This document shows, piece after piece, positions 6,996-16,017 of a stretch of DNA of 55,883 nt. The position numbers and the translations under genes are program-made. The DNA is from an uncultured Brevibacterium sp. GTDB lineage: Bacteria; Actinomycetota; Actinomycetes; Actinomycetales; Brevibacteriaceae. The notes below the pieces were generated by a model. The model did not search any database. It was not told the origin of the DNA and saw only the letters and a program-made list of their open reading frames with translations. The first letter of the stretch is position 1. Every line of letters begins with the position of its first letter. The stretch spans positions 1 through 55,883 of the forward strand of contig CABTZE010000001.1 of the NCBI GenBank assembly GCA_902489215.1, in the 5' to 3' direction.

Positions 6996-9900
6996 TTACG
7001 CCGTCCGGCCTAGGCGTTCAGCTAGGCGGTGGAAGCCCGGGTCGGGGTCGCCAAAGCGGTGCAGCGTCATCGAGATTGCCTGTTCGTGCAGGTAGTAGCG
7101 GCCTTCGATGCGGCCCGAGGCGGTCACCGGTTCATCGAGCACGGCCACTTCCGGCCGGTCGACAAGGGCTTCGAGCACTTCGGGTTCCGCCGCACCGATG
7201 CTGCGCACGCGGGCTGCTCCGTTGACCAGAAGCTGGCCATCGGACAGACGCTTGCCAAACTCCGCGGCCGATTCAAGGGCGACGCCGGCGCCGCTGCCGT
7301 TCGCGCTTCCGCCAGCGTCCACCCCAGAACCAGCGGCCGCAACCGCTGCCGCGCGGACAGACCCTTCAGCATCAGCGGCAACACTCCAGGTCAGGGGCGC
7401 ACCCAGACGCTGAGCAGCTTCGGCTACGCGCGTGATTTCCACAGGCTTTGCCGCAGCAGTCACGCGCACGGTCACCGCCGTCGGCAGGTAGCGGAAGATG
7501 TTCGCCTCCGATTCGAAACCGTCCGAGTCGCGGGCAATGCCGAACTCGCGGCGAATGGCTTCGTCATCAGAGCGGCGGGCGCGTTCAAGCCAATCGCGTT
7601 CATCACGCGTTGCCGCAGTGCCCGAAACCGAACCACCCGCAACACCCGCAGGGTTCGCGACTTTCGGTGCCTCCACCTCGTCAGCCAGAGCAGCCGAACC
7701 AGGCCTGTCCGCCCAGGTGCCCATCATGTGGACGTAGTTGGGGCCGCCGGCCTTGGAGCCCAGCCCGACCGACGACTTCTTCCAGCCGCCGAAGCTCTGA
7801 CGGCGCACAATCGCGCCCGTGATTCCGCGGTTGACGTACAGGTTTCCGGCCTGCACGCGGCCGAGCCATTCGTCGACTTCGCGCGGATCGAGCGAGTGAA
7901 TACCGGCGGTCAGACCGTACTCGACGGCGTTCTGTAGGCGGATGGCTTCGTCAAGATCGCGCGCGTGCATGAGCCCGAGCACCGGTCCGAAGCACTCCGT
8001 CATGTGGAAGAACGACCCCGGCTGCACGCCAGTCCGGATACCCGGACGCCATAGCGGACCGGGCATACCCGGTGCCCGCTGGTCCGAATCTGACGAGGTG
8101 CCGCCGGCTCCCACCTGCTTCTCACCAGGGGAAATGTCTCCGGTTGGGATGCCGGGTGCCGCAGCGAGCAGTTTCGGTTTGATGAGCCATTCTTCGCCGA
8201 CTTCCAGGCGAGTCAGCCCGCGCTGGAGCTTGTCACTCGGGGCTCCCGTCAGCGGTCCGACTGTGGAGGCCAGGTTGAGCGGGGAGTCCACGATGAGAGA
8301 TTCTGTCGCGTCGACCAGCTGGCTCAGGAAACGCTGTGATTCGTACATTGAGCCCACAAGAATGCCGAGCGATGCGGCCGAACACTTCTGTCCCGCGTGT
8401 CCGAATGCTGAGTTCACGAGGTCGGCCACGGCGAGGTCGCGGTCGGCTGACGGAGTGATGATCATGGCGTTCTTGCCGCTGGTTTCGGCGTTGACCGCCA
8501 GGGAAGGTCGGAACGAACGGAAAAGCGCGGCTGTGTCAGAGGCTCCTGTCAGGATGACCCTGTCAACGTCCGGATGGCTGATGAGCGCCTTGCCGGTTTC
8601 GCTCTCAATCGGCGGCACCAGCTGCAGGACGTTGCGCGGGATGCCGGCTTGCCACAGCGTTTCGACGATCATCCGCGAACATTCGGGCGTCATGCCCGAA
8701 GGCTTGTGGATGACGGCTGAACCTGCGGCGAGTGCTGCCACGGTCGATCCCGTTGGGATTGCTACGGGGAAGTTCCACGGAGGTGTAATGACAGTTACTT
8801 GATCAGGTGTGAACTGCACGCCGTCGCGGGTTTCGATTTCTTCGATCTCGAGGGCCTGGTCGGCGTAGTAGCGGATGAAGTCGATGGCTTCGGACAGTTC
8901 GGGGTCGGACTGGGCGAGTGTTTTGCCCGCTTCGGCCGCTGCGACTGCGAGGAATTCTCCGCGTCGCTGTGCGAACAGTTCGGCTGCCCGCTGGAAGTAG
9001 GGTAGGCGGCCGCGTGCGCCGAGTGCTGCCCAATCGGCGGCTGCCTGCTTGGCGGTCTGGACGGTGGCGTCGACGTCGAAGTCGTCCGAGGTTCGCGGGC
9101 TGATGTCGATGCGCTCTGCAGCCGCGATCACCTGCCTGGACCATTCCTGGTTGGCAGGCAGGGCTGGGTCGGTGTTCGGTTCGTTTGCGAAGCCGCGGAC
9201 GGGGGCCGCTGCGGGGGAGCCGGGGCTGGCGGCTGGTGCGGCTTCGGTGCCTTCGCTCGAGGTGCCTGTGCTCGAGGTGCCCTCGGGGCTGGCCGCGGGT
9301 GTTTCCGCACCGCTGTTCGCACCAGCCGCGCTTTCCTCACCTGCCCCGGTACCCGCGCTCTCAGCCGAGGTGTCGGGCTGGGTGGTGAGCGGCGCCTCGT
9401 GCAGCCGGTTCTGCGTGCGGTTGGGGCCGGGAGGTGTGTCGCCTTCGCGGGCGAGCACGGTTTCGAGGTCACTCAGCGAGGCCAGGAAGCGGGTGCGTTC
9501 GCGCTGGAAGATCGGCCCGCCGTCTGTCAGGTCGAAAATGCCGGACATGAAGTTTTCGTTTGCGGCGTTTTCTTCCAGGCGGCGCACCAGGTACGAGATC
9601 GCGACGTCGAACTGTTCGGGTGCGACGGCCGGAACGTACAGGAGGACGTCACCGACGTCGGCTGCGACCTGCTCGGACTGTTCTTCGGCCATGCCGTGCA
9701 GCATTTCGAATTCGACGCGGTCGTCAACGCCGCGCCGCTTCGACAGGTGGTGGGCAAAGGCGATGTCGAACAGGTTGTGCCCAGCGATACCCAGGCGGAG
9801 TCCCTTCATGTTCTCCGGGCTCAGCAGCCAGTGGAGGACTCGCTTGTAGTTGGCGTCGGTGGCCTGCTTGGAGGGGTTGACGGTCAGGGGCCATTCGGCG

Positions 9901-10913
9901 GTTTCGGCGTGCACGCGCTCCATGGACAGGTTCGCACCCTTGACCAGGCGCACTTTGATGCCGGCGCCGCCGTCGGCCACGCGCTGTGCCCCGAATTCGG
10001 CCAGCCGCTGGGTGGCTGCGAGTGCATCCGGCAGGTAGGCCTGCAGGACGATGCCGGCTTCCAGGTTCTTGAACGCCGGTTCGCTCAGCAGGCGTTCGAA
10101 GACGTCGATTGTCAGGTGGAGGTCCTGGTATTCCTCCATGTCGAGGTTGATGAACTTCGGGCCGCGGCCGGCGGCTTCGAGTTCGACGGCGTCTTCGTAC
10201 AGGGGGCGCAGGCGGTTGACCACGTAGTCGACGGTGCCGGGGTAGTCCCACATGCTGATCTGCGAGGCGACAGAGGACACCTTGATCGACACGTAGTCGA
10301 CATCGTCCCTGGCCAGAAGCCTGCGGGTGTCCTGCAGGTGGCGGTCGGCCTCTTCTTCGCCGAGCACCGCTTCGCCCAGAAGGTTGATGTTGAGGCGGTG
10401 TCCGGCCTCGTGCATTGCCTTGACAGCTTTGCCGAACGGTTCAGGGCGGGCGTCGATCACCATGTGCCCGACCATCTGCCGCAGGCGAGCCTTGGCGACG
10501 GGGATGACCACGTGCGGCAGCTTCTCAGCCATGGCGGCGCCGGCCTTGATCTGCATGCGCTCTGCCAAGGGCAGGGATTTGGGGGTGAGTTCGGCGATTT
10601 CGGCCAGTGCTTTTGCGGCGGCCCGGGGGTCTTCCGTGCGGATGACTCGGTCGACGAAGCCCTGCGTGAACGGCAGTCCGTTGGGGTCTTTCAGCACTGC
10701 CGCCAGAAGGCGTGCGCCCTTGTCAGCCTGGCGGGTGGCCTTGTTGGCTGCCTCTTTGGCTGCGGTGGTTCCGGTTGCGCCAGCTGGCGAGGTGGAACTC
10801 GCCTCACCCTGCTGGTTCGCCTTGCGCAGCCACTTTCGGACGGTGCTGATGGCTTCGGCGCTGACTGCGGACAGTTCGGCGTCGGTGATGAAATCGGCTT
10901 CTGTATGCGACAC
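6996..10913 (-). CDS. putA: Bifunctional proline dehydrogenase / P5C dehydrogenase
   Basis: Oxidises proline to glutamate in two steps: FAD-dependent proline dehydrogenase, then NAD-dependent glutamate-semialdehyde dehydrogenase, in one chain of 1305 residues. The PRODH barrel spans about residues 60-490, with DVDYVSIKVSS, RLVKGANLSMER and LRLGIAGHNLFD. The ALDH domain spans about 600-1070, with TPPWNFPVAIPTGS, catalytic E810 (NAETSGKN) and C844 (GQKCSA). A low-complexity Ala/Ser/Gly/Glu/Pro linker (about 510-575) joins the two domains, and a second Gly/Pro-rich insert lies near 930-965. The last ~220 residues resemble a decayed ALDH-like C-terminal extension with an Ala/Gly-rich insert. There is no N-terminal ribbon-helix-helix, so it should not be self-regulating. 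The start is GTG with GAGGAG 6 bases upstream. It is divergent from a large FCD-type regulator. Confidence 0.95.
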   Translation of the reverse strand: MSHTEADFITDAELSAVSAEAISTVRKWLRKANQQGEASSTSPAGATGTTAAKEAANKATRQADKGARLLAAVLKDPNGLPFTQGFVDRVIRTEDPRAAAKALAEIAELTPKSLPLAERMQIKAGAAMAEKLPHVVIPVAKARLRQMVGHMVIDARPEPFGKAVKAMHEAGHRLNINLLGEAVLGEEEADRHLQDTRRLLARDDVDYVSIKVSSVASQISMWDYPGTVDYVVNRLRPLYEDAVELEAAGRGPKFINLDMEEYQDLHLTIDVFERLLSEPAFKNLEAGIVLQAYLPDALAATQRLAEFGAQRVADGGAGIKVRLVKGANLSMERVHAETAEWPLTVNPSKQATDANYKRVLHWLLSPENMKGLRLGIAGHNLFDIAFAHHLSKRRGVDDRVEFEMLHGMAEEQSEQVAADVGDVLLYVPAVAPEQFDVAISYLVRRLEENAANENFMSGIFDLTDGGPIFQRERTRFLASLSDLETVLAREGDTPPGPNRTQNRLHEAPLTTQPDTSAESAGTGAGEESAAGANSGAETPAASPEGTSSTGTSSEGTEAAPAASPGSPAAAPVRGFANEPNTDPALPANQEWSRQVIAAAERIDISPRTSDDFDVDATVQTAKQAAADWAALGARGRLPYFQRAAELFAQRRGEFLAVAAAEAGKTLAQSDPELSEAIDFIRYYADQALEIEEIETRDGVQFTPDQVTVITPPWNFPVAIPTGSTVAALAAGSAVIHKPSGMTPECSRMIVETLWQAGIPRNVLQLVPPIESETGKALISHPDVDRVILTGASDTAALFRSFRPSLAVNAETSGKNAMIITPSADRDLAVADLVNSAFGHAGQKCSAASLGILVGSMYESQRFLSQLVDATESLIVDSPLNLASTVGPLTGAPSDKLQRGLTRLEVGEEWLIKPKLLAAAPGIPTGDISPGEKQVGAGGTSSDSDQRAPGMPGPLWRPGIRTGVQPGSFFHMTECFGPVLGLMHARDLDEAIRLQNAVEYGLTAGIHSLDPREVDEWLGRVQAGNLYVNRGITGAIVRRQSFGGWKKSSVGLGSKAGGPNYVHMMGTWADRPGSAALADEVEAPKVANPAGVAGGSVSGTAATRDERDWLERARRSDDEAIRREFGIARDSDGFESEANIFRYLPTAVTVRVTAAAKPVEITRVAEAAQRLGAPLTWSVAADAEGSVRAAAVAAAGSGVDAGGSANGSGAGVALESAAEFGKRLSDGQLLVNGAARVRSIGAAEPEVLEALVDRPEVAVLDEPVTASGRIEGRYYLHEQAISMTLHRFGDPDPGFHRLAERLGRTA

Positions 10914-10985
10914 GATCGCTCCTCTTCCCTGAGATGCTTTGGCCGCCGGATGGTTGTGGCCTCTTGGCTGTGGCCACCCGGTGTT

Positions 10986-11009
10986 GGCTCATGCCGCGGT
11001 GCATGAGCC
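10986..11009. promoter_or_regulatory. Inverted repeat in the putA/regulator divergent region
   Basis: GGCTCATG and CATGAGCC form 8-base arms around CCGCGGTG, 73 bases upstream of putA's start. It is placed where an operator for the neighbouring regulator would be expected. The T run that follows on the plus strand leaves open a role as a short attenuator for that strand. Confidence 0.4.
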
Positions 11010-11035
11010 GTTTTCGACATTGTGAATCCGAATGG

Positions 11036-11063
11036 CTGACAGCAGAGCACAGTGGGCGATAAT
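11036..11063 (+). promoter_or_regulatory. Candidate sigma-A promoter of the regulator gene
   Basis: CTGACA (11036-11041) and GATAAT (11058-11063) are separated by 16 bases and lie about 107 bases upstream of the GTG at 11171. Both hexamers are close to the vegetative consensus. Confidence 0.35.
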
Positions 11064-11170
11064 CTGAGTCAAAAGTCAGTCATGCCCAGGTGAGTTCAGC
11101 CTTCGCAGGAGTTGTGCGCGCAGGGTGGGCGGCACCTCGGCGGGGGAGAAGGCTTCGAAGAGGAGGCTCA

Positions 11171-12988
11171 GTGTCAGACGTGGAACGCGGGCGGCGGCTC
11201 CGGGGTGCGCCGGCTGCCGGGCGGGTGCAGAACGCTGGAGTCGAGCGGGCACGCGGCGAAGCCTCCCAGCGCGCGCGGATGGGGCGGCCCGAAAAGCAGT
11301 CGCGCGCGAACCGAGCAGTGGCGCGGGCTTTGGCGTTGGCCGGTCGCGATGTTGTTGGCCAGGCCTACGGGACTCGCGGGCTCGCCGAAGAGCTGGGCGT
11401 TTCCCAGACCCTCGTTTCACGCGCCTGCCGGTGGTTGGAGGGTGAGGCTGACACCGCGGCTCACGCGAACCAACCGCCGGCCTGGGTGCTCATCGACGAA
11501 ATCCGGGTGGAAGACAGCCGCCTGACGCTTATCTTCAGGGCGGGGGAGAGTGCCTCTCATGTTCACGAGCTGGACGTTCCCAAAACGGCTCCGGGAGTCG
11601 AGACGTCTTCTTCTGCTGACGAGGCCAGCGTTGCGGGGGCCGCCTCGCGCCCTGAGTGGGGGTCGACAAACAAGCGTCGTCGCGGCTGGGCGTTCTTGGG
11701 TGCTTTACGGCAGTGGGCTGATCGGGGCGCGCACAGCCTCGAGATCGTTGCACCGGATGGCTCGGCCCACGTGCGCGAATTCCACGATTTCGACGCTTTC
11801 GCTGGTGAGGTCGCTAGGCTGCTCACCCGCGTAGGCAGTGGTCTGGTGCTTGCCGCTTCGCCCGGCAGTGTAAGCATCCTCGCGACCGATGGCGTCCCCT
11901 TCGATGTGCTGGAATTTTTGGCTGATGCGGTCGCCGCAGACGTCAATACGTTCTTCTGGCGGAGGCCCGTTGAGGCAGTCCAAATTGCACCTACTTTTGA
12001 CTCACTTTCTGGTGCTGTTGACGCTCTTGGTGCATCAAGCGCTGCAGACAGCTCAAGCGATTCAGCTCCGGCAGGCAGAACAGACAGCTCGGGCGGCCAA
12101 CATCGGGGCGACCAAAACCAGGACGATGATCGCTCCGATACTCGACGCCCGTTCCTGCATCCGTGGCGCGAAGTCGGTGACATTGTGTGGCGGCGAACCC
12201 TGGTGGCGGAGCTGGAAGCTGACATCCGCGAACGCGATCTGCATGCCGGTGATCAGGTGTCGGTGAGGCATTTGGCTGCTCGGATGGGGGTGGCGCAGAG
12301 GGAGATTGTGCGCGGCTTGGGCGAACTGCAGACCAGCGGTGTGCTGGAGCGAGCGGGCAATGTGTTCCGGCTGCCGGTTGTCTCCGGTGAGAGCGTGCTC
12401 GACCTCTACGCTGCGCGGTACGCGGTGGGGATCGTGGTTTTGCGAGGCGCCTCGGCAGGTAGGACCTCGCACCAATCCGCATCCGGGCGCGCTGCCGCGG
12501 GAGCTTCCAGCGCCCACCAGGCGACAGCCGCCCGCCCAACCCCCAGCCAGCGAACTGCGAGCCAGTCGAACGGGAGTCGGGCGGCACCTCGTGCGGAGCA
12601 GGCCCGGGGATCCCTGCACATTGCGGACCGCGCCCTGTCGCGGCTCGAGGCGGATGATTCCTTGGGGCCGCGGTCGGTGGATCGGTTGGATCTGCAGTTT
12701 CAGCAGGGGCTTGCGGAGGCGTCGGGCTTGGAGCACACGGCGGATGTTTTCGATTCGCTGGGGCAGCGGTTGCGGCTGCTCATTGCGATTCTGCGGGTGG
12801 ATTACGCGCCTGCGGCGGCGAAGATCCGCTCGGACAATGCCGCGATTCTGGCGGCTGTGCGCAAAGGCCGGGCAGACGAGGCGATTGCGGTGTGGCGCAG
12901 CAAGATTGAGAACGCGGTGCGGCACATGTCGTCCGTTGCCGGCCTGCGCCGTTTCGATGTGGCCGCTTGGCTAAGCCTGGTTGAGTAG
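11171..12988 (+). CDS. Large two-headed transcriptional regulator with GntR/FCD-like C-terminus
   Basis: Probable regulator of the divergent putA, by position. A first helix-turn-helix is near residues 60-90 (GTRGLAEELGVSQTLVSRAC). A middle region of ~200 residues, unrecognised, includes LRQWADRGAHSLEIV. A second, GntR-type winged helix follows (ELEADIRERDLHAGDQVSVR and VRGLGELQTSGVLERAG). The C-terminus resembles an all-helical FCD sensor domain, ending AIAVWRSKIENAVRHM. Two low-complexity stretches, one Ser/Asp/Gln-rich before the second HTH and one Ala/Ser/Gln/Pro-rich inside the FCD-like domain, make it about 605 residues against ~230 for a normal FCD regulator. I chose GTG 11171 for its AGGAGG at 11161-11166; an in-frame upstream start gives an Arg/Gly-rich extension that looks non-coding. 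Confidence 0.8.
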   Translation: MSDVERGRRLRGAPAAGRVQNAGVERARGEASQRARMGRPEKQSRANRAVARALALAGRDVVGQAYGTRGLAEELGVSQTLVSRACRWLEGEADTAAHANQPPAWVLIDEIRVEDSRLTLIFRAGESASHVHELDVPKTAPGVETSSSADEASVAGAASRPEWGSTNKRRRGWAFLGALRQWADRGAHSLEIVAPDGSAHVREFHDFDAFAGEVARLLTRVGSGLVLAASPGSVSILATDGVPFDVLEFLADAVAADVNTFFWRRPVEAVQIAPTFDSLSGAVDALGASSAADSSSDSAPAGRTDSSGGQHRGDQNQDDDRSDTRRPFLHPWREVGDIVWRRTLVAELEADIRERDLHAGDQVSVRHLAARMGVAQREIVRGLGELQTSGVLERAGNVFRLPVVSGESVLDLYAARYAVGIVVLRGASAGRTSHQSASGRAAAGASSAHQATAARPTPSQRTASQSNGSRAAPRAEQARGSLHIADRALSRLEADDSLGPRSVDRLDLQFQQGLAEASGLEHTADVFDSLGQRLRLLIAILRVDYAPAAAKIRSDNAAILAAVRKGRADEAIAVWRSKIENAVRHMSSVAGLRRFDVAAWLSLVE

Positions 12989-13283
12989 GGGGTGGGGCTA
13001 GTTGGTCGGGCGGGTGAACTCTGCTGAGTAAAGGCCGCCGAGGCGCCGGGCCGGTTCCCGCGCCAAACTCACGAGGTGCCGGGCCAGGTGGCCGGCCGGG
13101 CCTCACCTCCCGGCCTAACTCACCACCCCGCCGGGCGACACCTCGTCTCATTTTTGGTTTTTTTACTCTGTGAGGCGCCTGGGAGCTGTTACCCTCGGGT
13201 GTTAACTGCATCACAATGGGTGATGCAGGTTCGGCCGCACACCGGAGTGAGGCCGAGCTTTGACGGACTTCGAAGGGGATTTC
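12989..13283 (+). other. Intergenic leader of the peptide transporter operon
   Basis: There is no gene here. The first part holds one copy of the dispersed GC-rich repeat (13039-13114). The second part, just before the binding-protein gene, holds two hairpins. CTGCATCAC/GTGATGCAG (13206-13228) has a 9-bp stem and 5-base loop. TCGGCC/GGCCGA (13231-13256) has a 6-bp stem. Either could be an operator or an mRNA leader structure. Confidence 0.6.
13039..13114. repeat. Dispersed GC-rich intergenic repeat, copy A
   Basis: By eye 70 of 76 positions match 22944-23019. Each copy contains a smaller internal repeat, with CGAGGYGCCGGGCC appearing twice about 33 bases apart. Both copies lie in short intergenic regions at the 3' side of genes, and both are preceded by GTGAACTCTGCTG. 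Confidence 0.75.
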
Positions 13284-14855
13284 ATGTCAAAGGCGCTTCG
13301 ATCCATCACGGCGGTGGGCCTTGCAACGGGGCTGGCTCTGACCGCATCTGGGTGCGGTTCAGGGGGCAGCAACAATGCCGGCGGTGAGCGCACGCTTGTC
13401 GCGGAAACTACGTTCAGTGTCCGAACGCTCGACCCGGCCTACCAGTTCGAGTTCACCGGTGCGACCGTTAACGCAGAGACCTATCAGACGCTCCTTGAGT
13501 TTGAAGACGGCGACCTCACCAAACCGGGCTCGGGCTTGTGCGATTACGAAATGAGCGACGACAACAAAGAAATGACGCTCACGTGCGAAGACACTGGCGC
13601 TAAGTTCTCTAATGGAGACCCTGTCACAGTGGACGACATGGTGTTCTCGCTGCAGCGTACGCAGGGCGCTGGTGGCGAACCGTCGTTCTACCTCGACGGC
13701 GTCACAGTGGAAAAGGTTGATGACGAGACCATCAAGCTGACAAGCGAAGAGCCCAACGCGGCCCTTCCATACATCCTGCCTAACCCCAACCTGGGTGTTG
13801 TGAACTCCAAGGTTGTTAAGGAAAACGGCGGAACCACTGACGAAAACGATGACGCTGAAAAGTTCATCAATGAAAACTCGCAGGGTTCGGGTCCGTACTA
13901 CGTTGAGAAGTACGACGATTCTGAAATCATCCTGCAGGCCAACGAGCACTACAACGGCCCGGCCCCCGAATACTCGCGAGTGGTTTTCAAGAACGTCAAC
14001 TCCTCCACGCAGGTCAATGATATTCAGGCGGGCCAGGCTCAGGTTGCGTACGAACTCAACTCGGACCAGGTGAAGACGCTTGATGACAGCAGGGTCAACG
14101 TTGAGACGATCCCGTCGTCGTACTCGCTGTACATCTTCCACAACGAAGACGAAGGCATCGGCGGCATCGCTGCTAATAAGGACTTCCAGCAGGCAGTTCG
14201 CTATGCCGTTGACTACGACAAGGTTGTCGGACTCGGCGGTGAAGGTGCTAAGCGCCTGGCGGGCATTCTGCCGGAAATCTACCTCGGTGCAGTTCCCGAA
14301 AGTGAGGGGCCGAAGCGCGACGTTGCAAAGGCCAAGGAGCTTCTGAAGAAGTCCGGCTACAACGGCGAAGCTGTTCCTTTCCACTTCTCGTCTGATCAAA
14401 CTGTGAGCGGTGTTTCGCTGTCACAGCTGGCGGAAACCCTTCAGGCCAGCCTGAGCGAGGTCGGCATCAAACTGGAACTGAAACCAGCACCGTCGTCTAC
14501 GCAGCTTGACGGCTTCCGCTCAGGCAAGCAGCCCATGGGCATCGGCACGTGGGGCGCGGACTTCCCCGACCCATCGAACTACCACGTGTTCATGCCTGAG
14601 AACACGCTCGGTGCGCGCGTCAACTGGAAGTGGGACGACGTTGACGGCGACCTGAAGTCGAAGCTGGATACAGCCTCGAAGGCCGTAGGCGATGACGAAC
14701 GCGAAAAGGCGTACAAGGACCTGTACTCCGAACTGTCGGAGACCGGTCCGTGGGTTCCGCTGGTCAACCCGATTACCACCGTCGTGATTTCGAAGGACGT
14801 GAAGGAGTACGTCTCCAACGCCGACCGATCCTTCGACTTCGGAAAAGCGAAATAA
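13284..14855 (+). CDS. ABC transporter substrate-binding lipoprotein (peptide/opine/nickel family)
   Basis: Family 5 extracellular solute-binding protein, the ligand-capturing part of a Dpp/Opp-type importer. The signal peptide has lipobox TASGC (C24). The mature part has LDPAYQFEFTGATVNAETYQTL, IKLTSEEPNAALPYILPNPN, the QAVRYAVDYDKVV segment conserved in SBP family 5, and IGTWGADFPDPSNYHVFMPE. The ATG at 13284 is preferred over an in-frame GTG/ATG 24 bases upstream because the signal peptide then begins normally (MSKALRS). It is followed at 70 bases by the permease genes in the usual order binding protein-B-C-D-F. The ligand is likely an oligopeptide, but opines and other small compounds are also carried by this family. 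Confidence 0.92.
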   Translation: MSKALRSITAVGLATGLALTASGCGSGGSNNAGGERTLVAETTFSVRTLDPAYQFEFTGATVNAETYQTLLEFEDGDLTKPGSGLCDYEMSDDNKEMTLTCEDTGAKFSNGDPVTVDDMVFSLQRTQGAGGEPSFYLDGVTVEKVDDETIKLTSEEPNAALPYILPNPNLGVVNSKVVKENGGTTDENDDAEKFINENSQGSGPYYVEKYDDSEIILQANEHYNGPAPEYSRVVFKNVNSSTQVNDIQAGQAQVAYELNSDQVKTLDDSRVNVETIPSSYSLYIFHNEDEGIGGIAANKDFQQAVRYAVDYDKVVGLGGEGAKRLAGILPEIYLGAVPESEGPKRDVAKAKELLKKSGYNGEAVPFHFSSDQTVSGVSLSQLAETLQASLSEVGIKLELKPAPSSTQLDGFRSGKQPMGIGTWGADFPDPSNYHVFMPENTLGARVNWKWDDVDGDLKSKLDTASKAVGDDEREKAYKDLYSELSETGPWVPLVNPITTVVISKDVKEYVSNADRSFDFGKAK

Positions 14856-14925
14856 ACAGCCCAGATCAAAGGCCTGACAGCCTTACACAACAAGTACGCC
14901 GCCGTGATTGAAAGCAGCACACCTT

Positions 14926-16017
14926 ATGTCTGTTGACACCACTGCGCGGCAGTCGACACCCGAAAACCAGCAGCAGCGTCTGCGTCCACCGAAGATTCAT
15001 CCGCTTCTGCGGTACATCCTTCTGAGGATTGGAATCAGCGTCCTGCTGGTTTTCGGCGTGACTGTCGTGACTTTCACCCTGACAAATCTCATCCCCGCCG
15101 ACCCCGTCCAGTCTGTGCTGGGTGAACGCGCAGCCGCCGACCCGGCAGCTGTTGAGCGCATGCGTGCGAAGCTTGGGCTCGACAAGCCGCTGATTGTTCA
15201 GTACGGCATGTACTTAAGCAATCTGCTGCAGGGTGATTTCGGAGTGTCTAACCAGACCCAGCGGCCAGTTCTGGATTCGATCAAGATGGCATTCCCCGCC
15301 TCGATCGAATTGGGCATTGGGAGTATTTTCATTGCCACGATCATCGGTCTGGGGATGGGCCTTCTGTCTGCGCTGCGTCAGAACACGTGGGTTGACCACG
15401 TCATCCGCACCATCAGCTTGGTCGGCATCAGCGCTCCGACTTTCTGGTTGGCAGCAGTGGCGTACTTCGTGTTCTTCTTCAAACTGGGAATCGTGCCCGC
15501 GGCGGGGCGTTTGGATGCAACGCTGGCACCTCCGCCGCACGTTACGGGCCTGTACACGGTTGACGCGCTGCTGGTGGGCAACACGGCGTTGTTCGCCAAC
15601 GCGCTTGCTCACTTGATCTTGCCTTCAACCGTGCTGGCGCTCTTCACCATCGGCCTGCTGACCAGGTTCGCCCGCTCCAGCGTTTTGGACGTCATGAACA
15701 TGGAGTACGTCACGGCAGCTCGCGCAAAGGGTCTGCCCTCGAAGATGGTGGTCTTCAAATACATTTTCCGAGGCGCTCTCGTCCCCATCATCACGGTCGT
15801 CGGCTTGGCATTCGGCTCGTTGCTGTCGGGGGCGGTGCTCACTGAGACCGTGTTTGCGTGGAACGGCATCGGCCAGCTGGCATTCCGCGGTGCGACATCG
15901 CTGGACCTGCCCATCATCATGGGCGTCAGCCTGATCATCGGGATCGTGTACATCGTGGTCAATCTGATTGTTGACCTGATCTACGGGTTCGTTGACCCCC
16001 GAGTGAGGATCCAATGA
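14926..16017 (+). CDS. ABC transporter permease, DppB/OppB type
   Basis: Inner-membrane permease of the peptide-type importer, about 363 residues. After a hydrophilic N-terminus of ~30 residues comes the family start LLRYILLRIGISVLLVFGV and TFTLTNLIPADPVQSVLGE, then the large periplasmic loop and five further membrane segments. The EAA-type cytoplasmic loop is seen at EYVTAARAKGLPSKMVVFKY. ATG 14926 is taken as the start; TTG 14908 in the same frame is also possible and neither has a strong ribosome site. Its stop overlaps the start of the next permease. Confidence 0.92.
   Translation: MSVDTTARQSTPENQQQRLRPPKIHPLLRYILLRIGISVLLVFGVTVVTFTLTNLIPADPVQSVLGERAAADPAAVERMRAKLGLDKPLIVQYGMYLSNLLQGDFGVSNQTQRPVLDSIKMAFPASIELGIGSIFIATIIGLGMGLLSALRQNTWVDHVIRTISLVGISAPTFWLAAVAYFVFFFKLGIVPAAGRLDATLAPPPHVTGLYTVDALLVGNTALFANALAHLILPSTVLALFTIGLLTRFARSSVLDVMNMEYVTAARAKGLPSKMVVFKYIFRGALVPIITVVGLAFGSLLSGAVLTETVFAWNGIGQLAFRGATSLDLPIIMGVSLIIGIVYIVVNLIVDLIYGFVDPRVRIQ

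Noticed and set aside
9399..11006. Long open frame of 535 codons on the plus strand opposite putA
   Set aside because: It is the complement of a GC-rich gene with all PutA motifs on the other strand; its translation is His/Val/Gly-rich without family features. Similar long antisense frames opposite hyuA, hyuB and hsdR are rejected for the same reason.
12780..13214. 144-codon minus-strand frame over the end of the regulator and the GC-rich repeat
   Set aside because: The Pro/Arg/Gly-rich translation is produced by the repeat and the antisense of the FCD domain; the similar peptide at 22799-23014 comes from the second repeat copy.
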